Assembly (NCBI RefSeq): GCF_022965805.1
Contig: NC_133116.1
Location: 4,712,001 to 4,776,000 of the forward strand
DNA length: 64,000 nt
DNA from: Primulina eburnea
Lineage: Eukaryota > Streptophyta > Magnoliopsida > Lamiales > Gesneriaceae
Direction of reading: 5' to 3'
How positions within the stretch are numbered: position 1 is the stretch's first letter; each line of letters begins with the position of its first letter. The notes below the pieces were generated by a model, which did not search any database, had not been told where the DNA came from, and saw only the letters and a program-made list of their open reading frames with translations. Positions 26,297-39,900 of the stretch are shown here, piece by piece. Made by a program: the position numbers and the translations under genes.

Positions 26297-27958
26297 TCAA
26301 GGACTATGCAGATTTCGAAGATGGTCAGCTACATCACAGGAACCACTTAGTTTTTGAAAATCAGAGCGGTGTAGAAGATTCGATTGGAAGGGACTAGAGT
26401 TGTCGGAGTTCGGATTCTTATGTGTGATTTCTCCAGTAATGCTGTAGCGCAGACGTATTCGATGGCGTTTTGTCTCTGTTGTGCAGCTCCCTCGCACTTT
26501 AACAAGTAATATAACTTCCTTGTCCCTGGCATCTTCGCACCAACAGTTTCTCGAAACACCATCAACAAACTCTTCCAATGTATGATATTCTTCACGCCGG
26601 ATAGATATTTCAGCAATATGATCTGGTTCAATGATTCCTGCTGCTGGATTGACCTGTTACAGTTTGGAACCATTACATTTTTACAAAATAAAGTTAGAGA
26701 AGATCATGTGGTAACTCAATAAGCATGCAGAAGTTAAAAAAGGTGTCCGATATAAACTGGACGTGATTAAAGTGGGCGCGCTAAAAAATTAGAGGAACTT
26801 CCACTGAATATACAATGCTTTTACAATATGATGTGATGTTCCATGGCAACATCAAACAAGCTCAATAAGTACTAGATAAATACGAAACACTATCTATTAT
26901 ATTAATTTATAGTTTATACACTTACCATGGGCTTCATGTAACTAATATCTTAAATGTTTCGAAAGACAAAATGAAATAAACAAGGCACATGAAAGAAAGA
27001 AGAAAAAGTCTATAACTTTTAAAAAAAGAGTTACATTCTTCGCAACAAGTAGGAAATTTTTGCAATTACAAGCATATTGTAGTGACGATTGCACTCTAAC
27101 CAACTCAATTCTATAAAAGGTGTAGATGGGGCTTCATCATAACCAATATCTTAAATGTTTCAGAAGACAAAATTAAATAAACAAGGTATATGAAAGAGAA
27201 GAAAAAGTTTATGAAACTGAAAAAAAGAGTTACATTTTTGCTACCAGTAGGAAATTTTTGCAATTACAAGCATACCGTAGAGATTATTGCACTCTAGCCA
27301 ACTCAATTCTATAAAAGGTGTAGATGGCATAACTGAAAGAGGTGCACATTTTTTATTCATGTTGAAGTATTATAGCCAATTCACCCAAAATAAAAAAATA
27401 AAATTACGGGTAACCAACTGATATCATAACAGAGAACGAACACCAAAATAATAAACACAAAATTACGGGTAACCAGCTAATGACATAAAAAGATAAAAAT
27501 TATAAAGTTACCTGTAACCACTGTGGGAATCCAAATCCACCTCTTGGACAATGATTGGACGCTTGTCCATCCTCCTTAATGGTAGCCAGACCTTCACAAC
27601 ACATTTCAAATAGAGCTCTGTTTATCTTGGATTTATTTGTGATCCGCAATATGGATGGATCTTGATTCTGAAGTATTATGTTGTTAGTACTGACAATTGT
27701 TTCTGGAACTTTGGACAGCTCTTCACGAAAAAGTTTGATTTTCTCATTTGATCTGATGATTTCTCCAAACACTTGTCTTCTAACCAATTCGTCAACTCGG
27801 GCGATCTCCACACTCAGAATGCAACGGACAGGCTTGTGATCACTATCAGTCACATCCATGCAAGCTTCATACCTGTCCAAGATGCCTAGCCTTAGAAAAA
27901 AAAAGGAGAAAGGAAACTTAAAAGATGCTTTTGAGTTTGGGTTTCGAGTGTGTGTGGG

Positions 27959-27993
<35 letters not shown>

Positions 27994-30900
27994 GGGGGGG
28001 AGTGACAATTCTATTTGTGATAATAGAGACATCAATTCATTTTGCCCAAGTACGTACAAAATTTAATGAATTCACCATCATGGAGAAAGGTCTTCAACTA
28101 ATATGTGTTGACACCTAATAGGATACACTAACTAAGAATTAAGAAAATGTAAAGTCAGTGAGAGAATTTTTTGAAAATGCTCTCTCCCTCTTTGTTTTTT
28201 AAATCTACCGGAGTCCTTCTTAGCCGTTTCCGTCTTGTCCTTCTTCTATCCTAGCCGCCGCCTTCTATTTCACCTTCGTCGACGGCCGTCGCCGGTCCTT
28301 CCGCCTCTCTATTTTCCTCGCCTCTTCCGCCTCAGATTTTCTTTCTTTTCGCTTCTTCTGAGGTTTAGCATCTACTCTTTTTCCGTTCATTCGATTCTTC
28401 TTAGCTTTTCTTTTCCTGTTCGGCGCTGCTGGTTTGCTTTGAGGATGTTTAATAGGAATCGCAGGCCCTTCTCTAACGTTCATTTGGCTTCTGGGTCAGC
28501 AAATCGAGACGTAGTAATTAAGATAGAACACACAATTTTCTCGTTGAGATTGGGGAGTAGAGGAGGCTCGATTTGGTGGTCCGAACGTACTAGGAAATCA
28601 TGTTACATGCTGGATTTTGATACAAAGGAGGCACAATGGATTCAACTGAGATTCTTAGATGCCATTAACTCTTCACAGCTCGAAAAGCCATTTTTCAGAC
28701 TCAGAGGTCGGAATGCGGTGTTTACGGTACAGATCTTCTCTAATAAGAGAGGTAGGTTTCTGGAATTGTCCAAATATTGTCTTCATGGTAAGAAGCAATC
28801 GTGCCCAGTGGGATTAAGTCTGCGGGTTGGAGAAATATAGCTACTTCGTTGGGAAAGCTGAGGTCAGGGAAATACCAGAACGCCATCTCTATGAACATTC
28901 AAGAGCCCAAATCAAGGAAGCTCTTTAACGATACATATAGAGACAACATGTTTCATCGGGATTTTCTTCGACAGAGGAAGAATACACACGGTGTGAGAGG
29001 CAACTCGATTTCGACTAAGAAGTGGGAAGAAGCTCTGATTGTTACCAAAAGTAAGGTCACCGATTCTTGGGAAGACATTGAAAAGGCTCTTGGAAAATCA
29101 GCAAAACAGATAGTAACTCTATCTCCGTTTGAAGCAGACAAAGCCGTCTGGTGGCCTTCTAATGAAGATGATTATTCTTTTTATTTAAGACTTAATAGAG
29201 GCTTCTTTGATAAGGGAATTATGCTGGACTTCGAGGGTTGGAAGCAGGCTATCAACTCGGCTTACATTACAGAGAAATGTTGCAATAGCTGGATTTCTAT
29301 TTATGGGTTACCTTGGAATCTTTGGAGGGTGGATATTTTCAAAATTATTGGGGAACTCTGTGGAGGTTTGTTGGATATCAGTGCTCATACTCTTTCTGTT
29401 AGTGATCTCGAGGCAGCTAGAATTAAGGTGAAAGGCATTGAGGGAGGATTCATTAATACTAGGATGCACATCCCAATTCAAGGGGAGTTGAGAGAAATAA
29501 GTATAAGGGTCGAAACTTTTGACCCGATTGCCTATCAACATTACGATAAACGAACGTATGCTCAAGTTGTGGCGAATGGTAAGAGAACTTTGGCGGGATG
29601 GGGTGACAACAACATTCGCAGGATTCACACCTTTGAGGGGTGTAGTAGAGGAGATCGAAGTCCATTAAATCAACATACTTCAAATGATAAAGGTCCAGCA
29701 GTAGACAATAACTCTGAAAAGATGCAACATGATCCTGTGGCTAACTCTATCAAGAAGGTTGACAGTAAGGTTTCTGCATCAAGGGAGCAGCTTCATCTTT
29801 CACCCAATAATAAGGAAGATACAACGACTACTTCGACCAGGGAGAAACTTCATCTTTCACCCAAAATCAAGTGTGTTGAACATGCATCCAGTGCCGATAG
29901 TAAGGTGGTCAAAATACTTTCTAGAATTGTTCCTAAAGAAATGAATGAATTTCAACACTCACAGATCAACACGATGCCTGATACGCCAACAAAAAGACTG
30001 GACAATGAAGAGGAAGTGGTGAGCTCTAGAACAACTCTGCCAAAGTTTGAGAAAACTTACCAAAGAAGAAATAGGAGAGAGGATTCAGCTATCAGATACA
30101 AAACCGACACTCAGGGGATTAATAATCAAATCATTAATAGCCCCATTAAGTCATTCTGTGATATGATCGGTACAGAAGATAAAGACGTCGAAGGTGCACT
30201 CGATAATATGTCGGAAGATGATTTCTTCTTCTCGGAAACGGATAGTCATGTGTCTGCAAGCTCGGAGAATTCTACCACATTGGAAGACAAATTGGAGGAC
30301 TTGTCAGCTCTGTTCTCGTCGCCGAAAATACCTGGGGATTAAAAAATGCTACAAGATACGGTAATTGCTAGCTCCAATGTGGGACAGGTATTATCTGGAA
30401 TTCACTCTTCTTTTCTCAATCATTCTTTCAAACTTCATTGTATCATCTCAGCGTCTCTTTCTTCTATGGGGTTGTCTAGTGGATTTTTAGGGAGGGGGGC
30501 TAATTTAATCGATGTTAAGTCGGGGCTTCAAAATAGGAATCCAGGAAGTGGACTCGATGGGTTATAAAAGTGAATCAGCCAATGGATTTGTTGAGAAGTA
30601 CCCAATGGACAATCGCGGGGCAGGGGATAATGAGCCTAAGTGCAAATTGAGCAAGGAATTAAATAAGATAAAGAGTGATGTCAATTATGATAGATGCTCT
30701 ACTTCCAAGGGATTCACGGTCTCAGTATGAAAATTTTTATCATGGAACATACGAGGTGGAGGGTCAGCAAATAGGAGAGAATTAATAAAGAATGTCATTC
30801 GCACTGAAAAACCAGACGTTGTGGTACTACTGAAAACCAAAAAAGAGAGGGTGGACAAACATTTTGTGGCTACCATTTGGAAATCGAGATTTGTAGAATG

Positions 30901-33900
30901 GGTAAATCTACCGTCAGTGGGAAGAACGGGGGGCATATTAGTTTTATGGGATCCTAGGGTGGTGGTAGTGGGTGAAAATTTAATAGGAGACTTCACGGTA
31001 TCGATCGAAATTTGCGGACATGCGGAAGCAAAATGGTGGTTCTCTGCAATATATGGGCCAGTTAAACCGAGAGATAGAGAGAATTTCTGGGATGAATTAG
31101 CAGGACTACATTCGATTTGTGGTGATTCGTGGTGTTTGGGAGGAGATTTCAATGTGGTTAGGAGTACGGACGAGAAACTTAATAGGCATTCGAGAACAAC
31201 GAGTATGAGATGCTTCGACAGTTTGATTGAAGAATTAAATTTAATCGATCCACCGCTTCTGAATGCCAAGTACACTTGGACCAATTTTAGGAATCAACCA
31301 ATTTGCTGCCGTCTTGACAGATTCCTCATCACTAAGGGATGAAAAGAGATGTTCCAGAATTACAGACAGAGGGTGCTACCTAGAATCACCTCCGACCATA
31401 ATCCACTATTGTTTGATACTTGTATTTTACGTTGGAGACCTCCACCTTTTAGGTTCGAAAATGCCTGGTTATCACATCCGAATTTCAAAGAGATGGTCAA
31501 GACATGGTGGAATTGTGGAAGATACCAAGGGTGGGAGGGATACAGCTTTATGACTAAACTGAAAAAGATCAAAGCGGAAGTAGCTACTTGGAATAAAGAG
31601 GTTTTTGGAAATGTGGATCTTAAAATTAAAGAACTGTCAAGTGACATTAAAAGACTGGATGAATTAGAGGAGTCAGGGAGGTGGTCTGTGACATTAAAAG
31701 AGGAACGGAAAAATTTGAAAATCGAGTTGGAAACCAATATGATAAGAAGAGCACAAATCCAACGTCAAAAAGGAAAAATTAAGTGGATGAGGGAAGGGGA
31801 CCACAATTCGAAATTTTTTCATTCTCTACTCAGTGATAGAAAGAACAAAGCACTGATTGATGTTGTGGAAATGGAGGATGGATTCAGAGTCACTGACGAA
31901 TCACTCATTGAAGAGGTAATCATAAGTTTTTACAGGAGATTGTATAAGAAAAGAGAAGAAGGACAGGGAGATTTTGTAGGAGATGCCGCGGAATTAATAG
32001 GAATGGACTGGTGTGCGATAGATCAGGTACAATCACAAGAGTTGGAGACACCATTCACTGAGGAAGAGATAAAAAAATCGGTTTTTGAGAGTGATGGTTG
32101 TAAGGCACCGGGCCCAGATGGATTCACACTGGCTTTTTATCAACAAAATTGGGATACGATTAAAGACGACTTACTAAGGGTCCTTACTGAATTTTCCAGA
32201 AATGGAATTATCAACGGCGTAACAAATGAGACATACATCTGTCTTATACTGAAAAAAAAGGAAGCGTCGAGGATAATTGAATTTAGACCGATTAGCTTAA
32301 TTACGAGCTTATATAAAATCTTGGCAAAAGTCTTGACGAATAGATTGAGAAAAGTCATTGGTGCAACAATCGAAGAAAATCAATGTGCTTTCATTAAGGG
32401 ACGACAAATATTGGACTGTTGTTTAGTCGCCAATGAGGTGGTAGAATTCTATCGAAGGAAAAAAAAGAAGGGATGGGTGTTCAAAGTCGACTTCGAGAAA
32501 GCATATGATAGTGTTGACTGGAAATTTCTTGATTGGGTAATGATGAAGAAAGGTTTTGGAAGCAAGTGGAGGAAGTGGATAATGGGATGTGTTTCGAGTG
32601 TTTCCTACTCAATCTTTATTAACGGCAGGCCAAGGGGGAAAATTAAAGGGGAGCGAGGTCTTAGACAAGGGGATCCACTCTTACCTCTACTCTTCAATTT
32701 GGTAATAGATGTTCTGGGACGAATGGTCGACAAAGCCAAGTTCGATGGAAAAGTTAAAGGATTCGAAGTAGGTAGAAACAATGAACATATAACTCACCTT
32801 CAGTTCGCAGATGACACTATATTTTTTGCAAATTCTAGACAGCATTTGTTGGAAATTATAGACATTCTGAAATTCTTTTGCGAGCTATCGGGTCTCAAGA
32901 TTAACATGGAAAAAATTATGGTTGTGGGTTTGCTCATTGATGACGAGGAAACAGAGGTAATGGCTTGTAATATTGGGTGTAGGAAAGGTACCTTCCCAAT
33001 TAAATATTTAGGACTGCCGTTGGGAGGCAATCCATTGAAAATGGAATTTTGGGATCCAGTGATATCGATCATGAAAAGAAGACTAGCCAACTGGAAAAAA
33101 TCTTTTTTATCGGGGGGGGGACTTACATTGATCAAGGCTGTGTTGAGTGCATTGCCGTCTTACTTTATGTCCATTTTCAAAGTTCCGCATAAGGTGGAGA
33201 TTATTATGGAAAGATTGATGAGAAACTTCTTGTGGGATGGACCGGATGGTGAGAAACATTGTCATGTGGTGGGATGGGAACAAGTGTGTAAACCGATGGT
33301 GAATGGGGGTCTGGGAGTGGGTAGTATTCGACTCAGAAATATATCACTTCTCGGCAAGTGGTGGTGGAGAGCTTCGGTGGATAGGATGGTTATGTGGAAG
33401 AGAGTTATTACTAGTATCTATGGTACCCATGACAATGGATGGGATTTGGGGATAGCTGGGATCTCTACTTTCAAAAGTCCATGGAAAGGAATTTCTAAAT
33501 CGTTCTCGGCTTTCAATCGATTGGTTAAGGGGGTGCTTAAGGAGGGTAATTTTATTCGGTTTTGGGAAGATAATTGGGTGGGTGGGGCTCCTTTCTGTAT
33601 TCGCTTTCCTTCGTTGTTTGCCATCTCGAGTCTTAAAAATAAATCTGTTTCAAACTTTGTCGAGATTGTCATTAGGGATGGGATAAATGATCAGCGTTGG
33701 GACATAAGATTTAGGAGAAATCTGAGTGTAGAAGAGGAAAGTGAGTTTACAGAGTTGTTAGGTGTCTTACATAATGTTCATTTAGAGATGGGGGTAGATG
33801 ATTATAAAATTTGGTTGGGGGACTCCTCGGGGATATTTTCGGTCAAATCTTTCTATGCATCATTCTTCAATTCCAGTGATCCTTTTCCTACATCATATTA

Positions 33901-36900
33901 TTGGAATATCTGGAAAATACCTGTCCCGCCGAGGGTGCAAGTATTCTCGTGGATTGTGGCGTTGGACAAACTTCAAACTTGCGATATGTTACAAAGAAGA
34001 TGGCCAACACGTGTCTTACGCCCTCTTTGGTGTTGCCTATGTCGTTGTGCCGAAGAGAATCAAGATCACTTGCTCATTCACTGTCATTACAGTATTCAGA
34101 TTTGGTATAAGGCGTTCAAGGAATTGAATTTGGTGTGGGTAATGCCGGCAAAGTCTAAAGAGATGTTCAGAGTCGAACCAAGCTTACATAATGGAAGGAA
34201 AAATCAACGGTTCTGGTATACCATCGTCCAATGCATCTTTTGGTCGATTTGGATGGAAAGGAATAACAGAGTATTCGAAGACAAAGAGGAGACGGTTGAA
34301 GAGCTATGGGACAAAATCAAATTCAGAGTGGCAAGTTGGGCGAACTTACAGAAAGATTATAAACACATAAGGGTCTCGGAGTTATATAGGGATTGGAATT
34401 TTATTTTCGATTAGAATCGGTGTTGTAGTGGCTCGGAGTTTTCTCGCTTAGCGGATATCTTGTCCGCCTAATGTATTGTAAACCTTAATATTTTAATAAA
34501 ATATGTTTCTTATAAAAAAAAAATGTGTTGACACCTAAAAGAACATAACTAAATGAAAAAACGATAAAATAAAATCAAGCAGGAGATGAGTCAATGACAG
34601 AAATAGCAGTAGAATGATTATCAATTGCCTAATCAGGAGACCAAGTGCTGAAACATCAGGCACAAATATGATAGTTCATGCAGCAAAATAAAATAATCTG
34701 TGCGCATAGAATTCCAACCTTGCAAAACAAACTTCATGGCTACCATATATGTTCTAGCACAATAAAGATGCATAGGTAGCACTTTCTTTCCCAGGAAACT
34801 TACTGTACTATAGAGGAGACAACAGGGCAGTCTAAGCTGCAGGTAGATGCCAAAGCTGAACGGTTATCACGATACAGAATTCTGTCACACCAGGCAGGTA
34901 TTCGTTTCTTCTCCCCAGAATCGTATCCTTAAAAAGCACAAGCAAACCATGACTAGATCTCTCGCAAAAATAGTTTTGAACATAATAATAAATAAAATTC
35001 TATCATATCAAGGCCATCAATAGATACTGAAATACGAATTTTGGATTTCAGTTCAAGTTCAAATACATATATCCAAGGAATTATAACCTTCGTCATGCAA
35101 TTGTGAATAAGGTACAATAAATATTTAATCATGATACCTGCCAAACCCGGTTGGTGCTTTTCAAATTTATAAGATGGAGGAAATCCAATATAACCTTCCC
35201 GCATTCCTTGAAAGGCATTTCCCGCTTCCATTTCTACTCGCAACTGATCTTTTTCTTTAAGCCAGTCAAAGCATCTTTGAGAAACAAAATCCCTTGCTTC
35301 ATCGTAAGATATGCCACCAAGACGATAGTTGAAGTCTCCAAGAAATACAACCATGTCAGCCTCTGAAAGCTCAGGCATCCCTTCCACAGGGTTAATACCC
35401 ATAGCCTGCACAAGCACAAGCGATTAAAATTTCTTATCATTTTAAACATAAGGAGGCTTTCTAAAACGGTCAAAAAAATGGCAGCAGTATTCACCAAAGT
35501 ATACGTACATTTGTCACACGAAGCATTTGAATAGCAGATGAAACGCCAGCTGCAACAAAAAGATAAAAGGCAAAAGCAAACAATTAACACGTGAGAAAAA
35601 TAACAGCAAGAAGGCAAGCAAAGAAGATAAGCTTAAATACAGCAACATACCAGAAGCAGCATTTAAAAGGTTAGATGGCCGGCTAAAAACCATTGTTCGA
35701 TATACATGATCAAAATCAGCATTTCGGCGATTGACAGCTTCTAAATGTGCAGCGAAATGACAATTCACAAAGCACATGACTCGACCGTACACTCTCATCC
35801 TCAGACCAACAGCTCCCTGACAAGAGCAGCTTAAATTAGTTTGATAACAAAGATGGAATTTTTTTATCATAGCGATAAGAGAGAATATAGAAAGTAATAA
35901 TAATTCTACACCCATTACATTAAGAACAAGTAGAAACCTGCACCAAAATGGTACACCTTCAATGTTGAATTTACGAGTCTAAAATAATGACATTATGATG
36001 AGTAAATTAACTTGCATAGAATATATTAATCTCAATAAAATGAAAAATAATCCACCACAAGCATCACCTGAACACTATAAATTGCTTGTTTCTGATTAAA
36101 AACTCAACGGTAAAATAGGGGCATTTTTCAGAATCAAAGCGATACATACTTCCCCTCATTAAATACAATAATATGAGTGAATTTTTTATAATATACTGTT
36201 TCATCAGGCAAAATTTACCAGCAATCTATTTCCCAAGGGAATTTTGCCAACTATTTCCTAAACATCGTCATCTTTGAGTGCTACGTCCATCATCATCTCT
36301 CAAGTTTATATCACTTTCCAAATTCTAGTTGGGGCTCTTTCTGCTTATGCTCTGTATCATAACTCTTGAGTCTAATCTGCAAACCATATCTGTCTCTACA
36401 TGTTAAGACTTTTCCATACAGTTCTCAACAAATCATAAGATTCCTCCCAAACGGATAGTGTCCATTCAATTTTATCATCCAAAATATTTGAGGAGAAAAT
36501 CTGCAGTTATTGTATGAATCAGTTTGTTTCACACAGTTTCCCCTGTCATGAGAGTGAGGCAGTGAGCCCTGTGATTGCCAGACTTAGTAATGACATCCGT
36601 TACAATGTCAAAGTTGAACACTTCAAAGAAATTTATGAATAAAATAGATAAGAATAATTTGTTAAACATAAACAAAAAGATTCATCTCTTCGCACTCAAC
36701 CAGTTTTTAAAAGGCATGGAGTTTTATATGAGAAGTTGGAAAACAGAAACTTGCGTATACATTTAACCTTTTTACATCTAAATTCGATGGTCGTGAGCTG
36801 GATATACCATATCATCAATTTAAGTAGTTAAGGTGCTTATGGAATATTTGCTGTAGAAAGGGAATGACTTTTAGCCTTTTAGAATGTTCCATAAAGGGGA

Positions 36901-39900
36901 AAAATAGCTTCAGATTTGGAAGAAGTGGCCATGCTTTGACTGCCATACTATTCAAGAGCTCTCATCCATTTGATTTTACTCTATCCAAAGCCAGGAGAGT
37001 TGAGTGTACTAGCCCTTGAGTCATTTTGTCAGTGGGTTCACTAAAATAATTTAATCTAACAAAGCAAAGTGCATTCCATTCAAGAACAGTATGTTGCCAT
37101 TTAATATTTCAAAATAGAAAAGGTATAATAAAATAAAATACATATTCACATTTTCTAGTAGACGAGCAAAGTAGCAAACAAACAATACCTTATTTCCAAT
37201 AGCTCGTCCCAGTCCACAAGGAACTGCTGCAACATCAACATCCCCAACGTGGCCTCGAATATTGTTTCTAACCCTGCAGCATATTTCAGACAATGACATT
37301 CATTGGAAAGTTTTTCCGGATAACCCTCACCCCATGGTAGAACCAATCATAAAGTTTAACAGGAATAGATAACCATGTTCATCAAATAACATTCACAAAA
37401 GTACTATTACTCACCACACAGAAATGAGTAAACCTGCCAACTGCCGAGAGCCAACCCTTGAAAAGGTGAATCCCTCATCCAATGTTTTCCCAATCATATC
37501 TAGCCACCATTGTCCCACAGAACTACCCTCAAAACCCATCTGCATGGGTTGCAAGTTCATGCATGTAATTAGTCAGATAAAACTGAACTGATGATTTAAA
37601 AAAGAAAATAAGAATGAACTAACAGATAGTGACAAACTAATAAATGTTGGCTTCATCTTAGATATGTAAAAAGGATTAACTAAAAATAATGAAACATGGA
37701 TTATTCGGGAAAAATCCTTTGTTTTGAATGTCAGACAAAATGAAGCATTCAAAGAAAGGAAAGAAGTGCACTACGTAATATCTAGTAAATAAAGAACCAT
37801 TGGATCTAACCACTTTGTTTACATATATCAAGGCTAAACTCAATCACGGAAACGTGAGCAAGTTATGTAAAAAATTTGAATGGTTCCAATTGGACGACAA
37901 TAAACATATTTATTACTGGAACTAGAAGGCGCGAGCAGCGATTGTAGTATGAGAAGAACCTTTACAAGTCCAAAGGGTCAAGTAATTAAATTGTTTGGAA
38001 AATTATCTCTTGATTTTATCATTAATTCCTGTCTATCCACAGATCTTTAATGAAACTTATGAGAAGTATTTGCATTCACAGAATATTTTGAGTGTGTGAC
38101 AAAAAATTTCTAGCAGGCACAACAAACCTATTTCACCTGTTTCAGAAACAACTGTATTCAGCTTCGAATGATTATTTATATCGGATTCTCAAACAAATTG
38201 TAGGTCAACAATCTTTACCTAATAAACCTTCCAGATATTGCATTTTCAAAACGCTGTAGATTAGAGAAATTGAACAAAATAAGGATGAATGAAAATGTTA
38301 TATACTGTTTCTTTGGCGGCAGACATGGCTAGGAAACCGGCACCCATTTCCACCTCCTGCAACCCAACAACAACTATATCTACGTCTGTCGCCGCAGAGC
38401 CAAGCCATGATATAAGGGAGTCTGAAGTTGCCCGCCCTTGTGCAACATTCCATGTTCCAGCCAATATTTTCAGATTCTCTAACTTTGTATACAAAAATTC
38501 CTTCCCAGCCAACTCCGTACGGAAAATATTATCAAGTGGTCCAGGAGATGTAATATTCCACCCACGAATACCACCGTGATTAGCCAAGGTAAAAACATAA
38601 CCACCTCCGATAGCCAAATCTATCACCGGGCTACTATGAGCCGCCCATTCTCCAAGCAAATTACCATTGAGATCCAAAACCTGCACCGCGCCACTAATAT
38701 AACCTACCCATATCCGTTCGCCAATTGTACAGAAGCATTGAACTGCAAAAGAATGATGCTGAAAATCACGCAAGCGATTGCCATTCCCATCCCATTGCAC
38801 AAGTAACCCATTTGCACATCCAGTCCAAATCATTCCATCAACAGTTGAGACCAAGGCTTCAGTTCGCCTATTATCCTCTCCAAAAGATCCTTTAACTGCC
38901 GCTCGACGAACAGCATCTGCCGCTCCCAGTATAGCATTACGAGAACGCTGGAAAAAATTAAAAGAATTATGTGCCTTTTCCTTTGAAACAGATGGGGACT
39001 TCGTCCTCATCTCATCCTCCATAAAAGCATCAAGTGACGTGTTTTCGATCTGACCATCAATGTTAAAAACTTTAAGCAGTTCCCTGGTACAAGCATCCCT
39101 GTATAGTGGAGACTAATAAAAATCAAAACCTTCTAAAAGAGAATACCAAAATCAAAAAGAACAAAAACAGAAACCAGCAAAGTGCTATTCGTCAGCCTTA
39201 TTTCTTTTTTCCTTTTTGAAGGTGTCCTTTACTCCTTAAAACCCTAGAACCAGATTAAAACATTGCCCATCAGAATATTATCAGATGCCAACCAACTGTC
39301 ATCAGAGATTTGGAAAGCTTAGAGCTATAAAAGGAATGATTTAAAATTTTCGAAACGTAAGAAAAACTACCCTCTGGCCAAAATCCTACCAATAAGCAAT
39401 GAAAAAATGAAAGATAAAGAGCATAACTCCATGACTTTTTGATAAATAAGGTTCTCAACTATATGCATAACAATAAAACTGGATGCCGTTTAAAGGATCA
39501 ATTTACTGACGATTTACCACAATGCAAATGACTGAAAACCTGCACTCCACACCTTGGCTCCAGATTTATCAGATAACATATACTTGACATCTGACGTAAA
39601 AATGTTACTGTAGGCGGCACCATTAAGGGTAACTTGGCTTCTCAGGTCAATGTAAGATCCTTCTATCAATAAAGCAGCCATGTTCCTTTCTCCAGTTGTT
39701 AGTGAAAGGGACTTCTCCACAGCTTCCCAAGGCCAGATCTTGATCGCACCACCCTCAGATCCCGACCATATATCTCCTGTTCCAAAGGAAAAAATTAAAA
39801 AAAAAGTAAAAAAAAGCGTATTTCCAAGACGATTGGGAATTGTTTAAACCCTCCACATAAGATCTTTATCAAGAGTAAAATGAGTGGAGAAAAGAAGCTT

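Larger units (their letters stand above)
28119..34522 (+). mobile_element. Full-length L1-type LINE in FRA3 intron 9, antisense to the gene
   Basis: A 16 bp direct repeat ATGTGTTGACACCTAA flanks the element at 28103-28118 and 34523-34538. The order is a CT-rich 5' UTR (28119-28444), ORF1, ORF2, then a 3' end with AATAAAATATGTTTCTTAT followed by about nine A. This is the expected anatomy of a target-primed LINE insertion that kept its 5' end. Both ORFs carry disabling changes, described separately. The host gene's splice sites are untouched. Confidence 0.93.

Noticed and set aside
27858..28118. Gly-rich open frame on plus strand
   Set aside because: Produced by the poly-G tract in the FRA3 intron.
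28235..28444. N-terminal extension of LINE ORF1 to an upstream ATG
   Set aside because: The extension is low-complexity translation of the CT-rich 5' UTR. The protein-like part begins at 28445.
28265..28483. Lys/Arg-rich frame on minus strand
   Set aside because: Antisense of the CT-rich LINE 5' leader.
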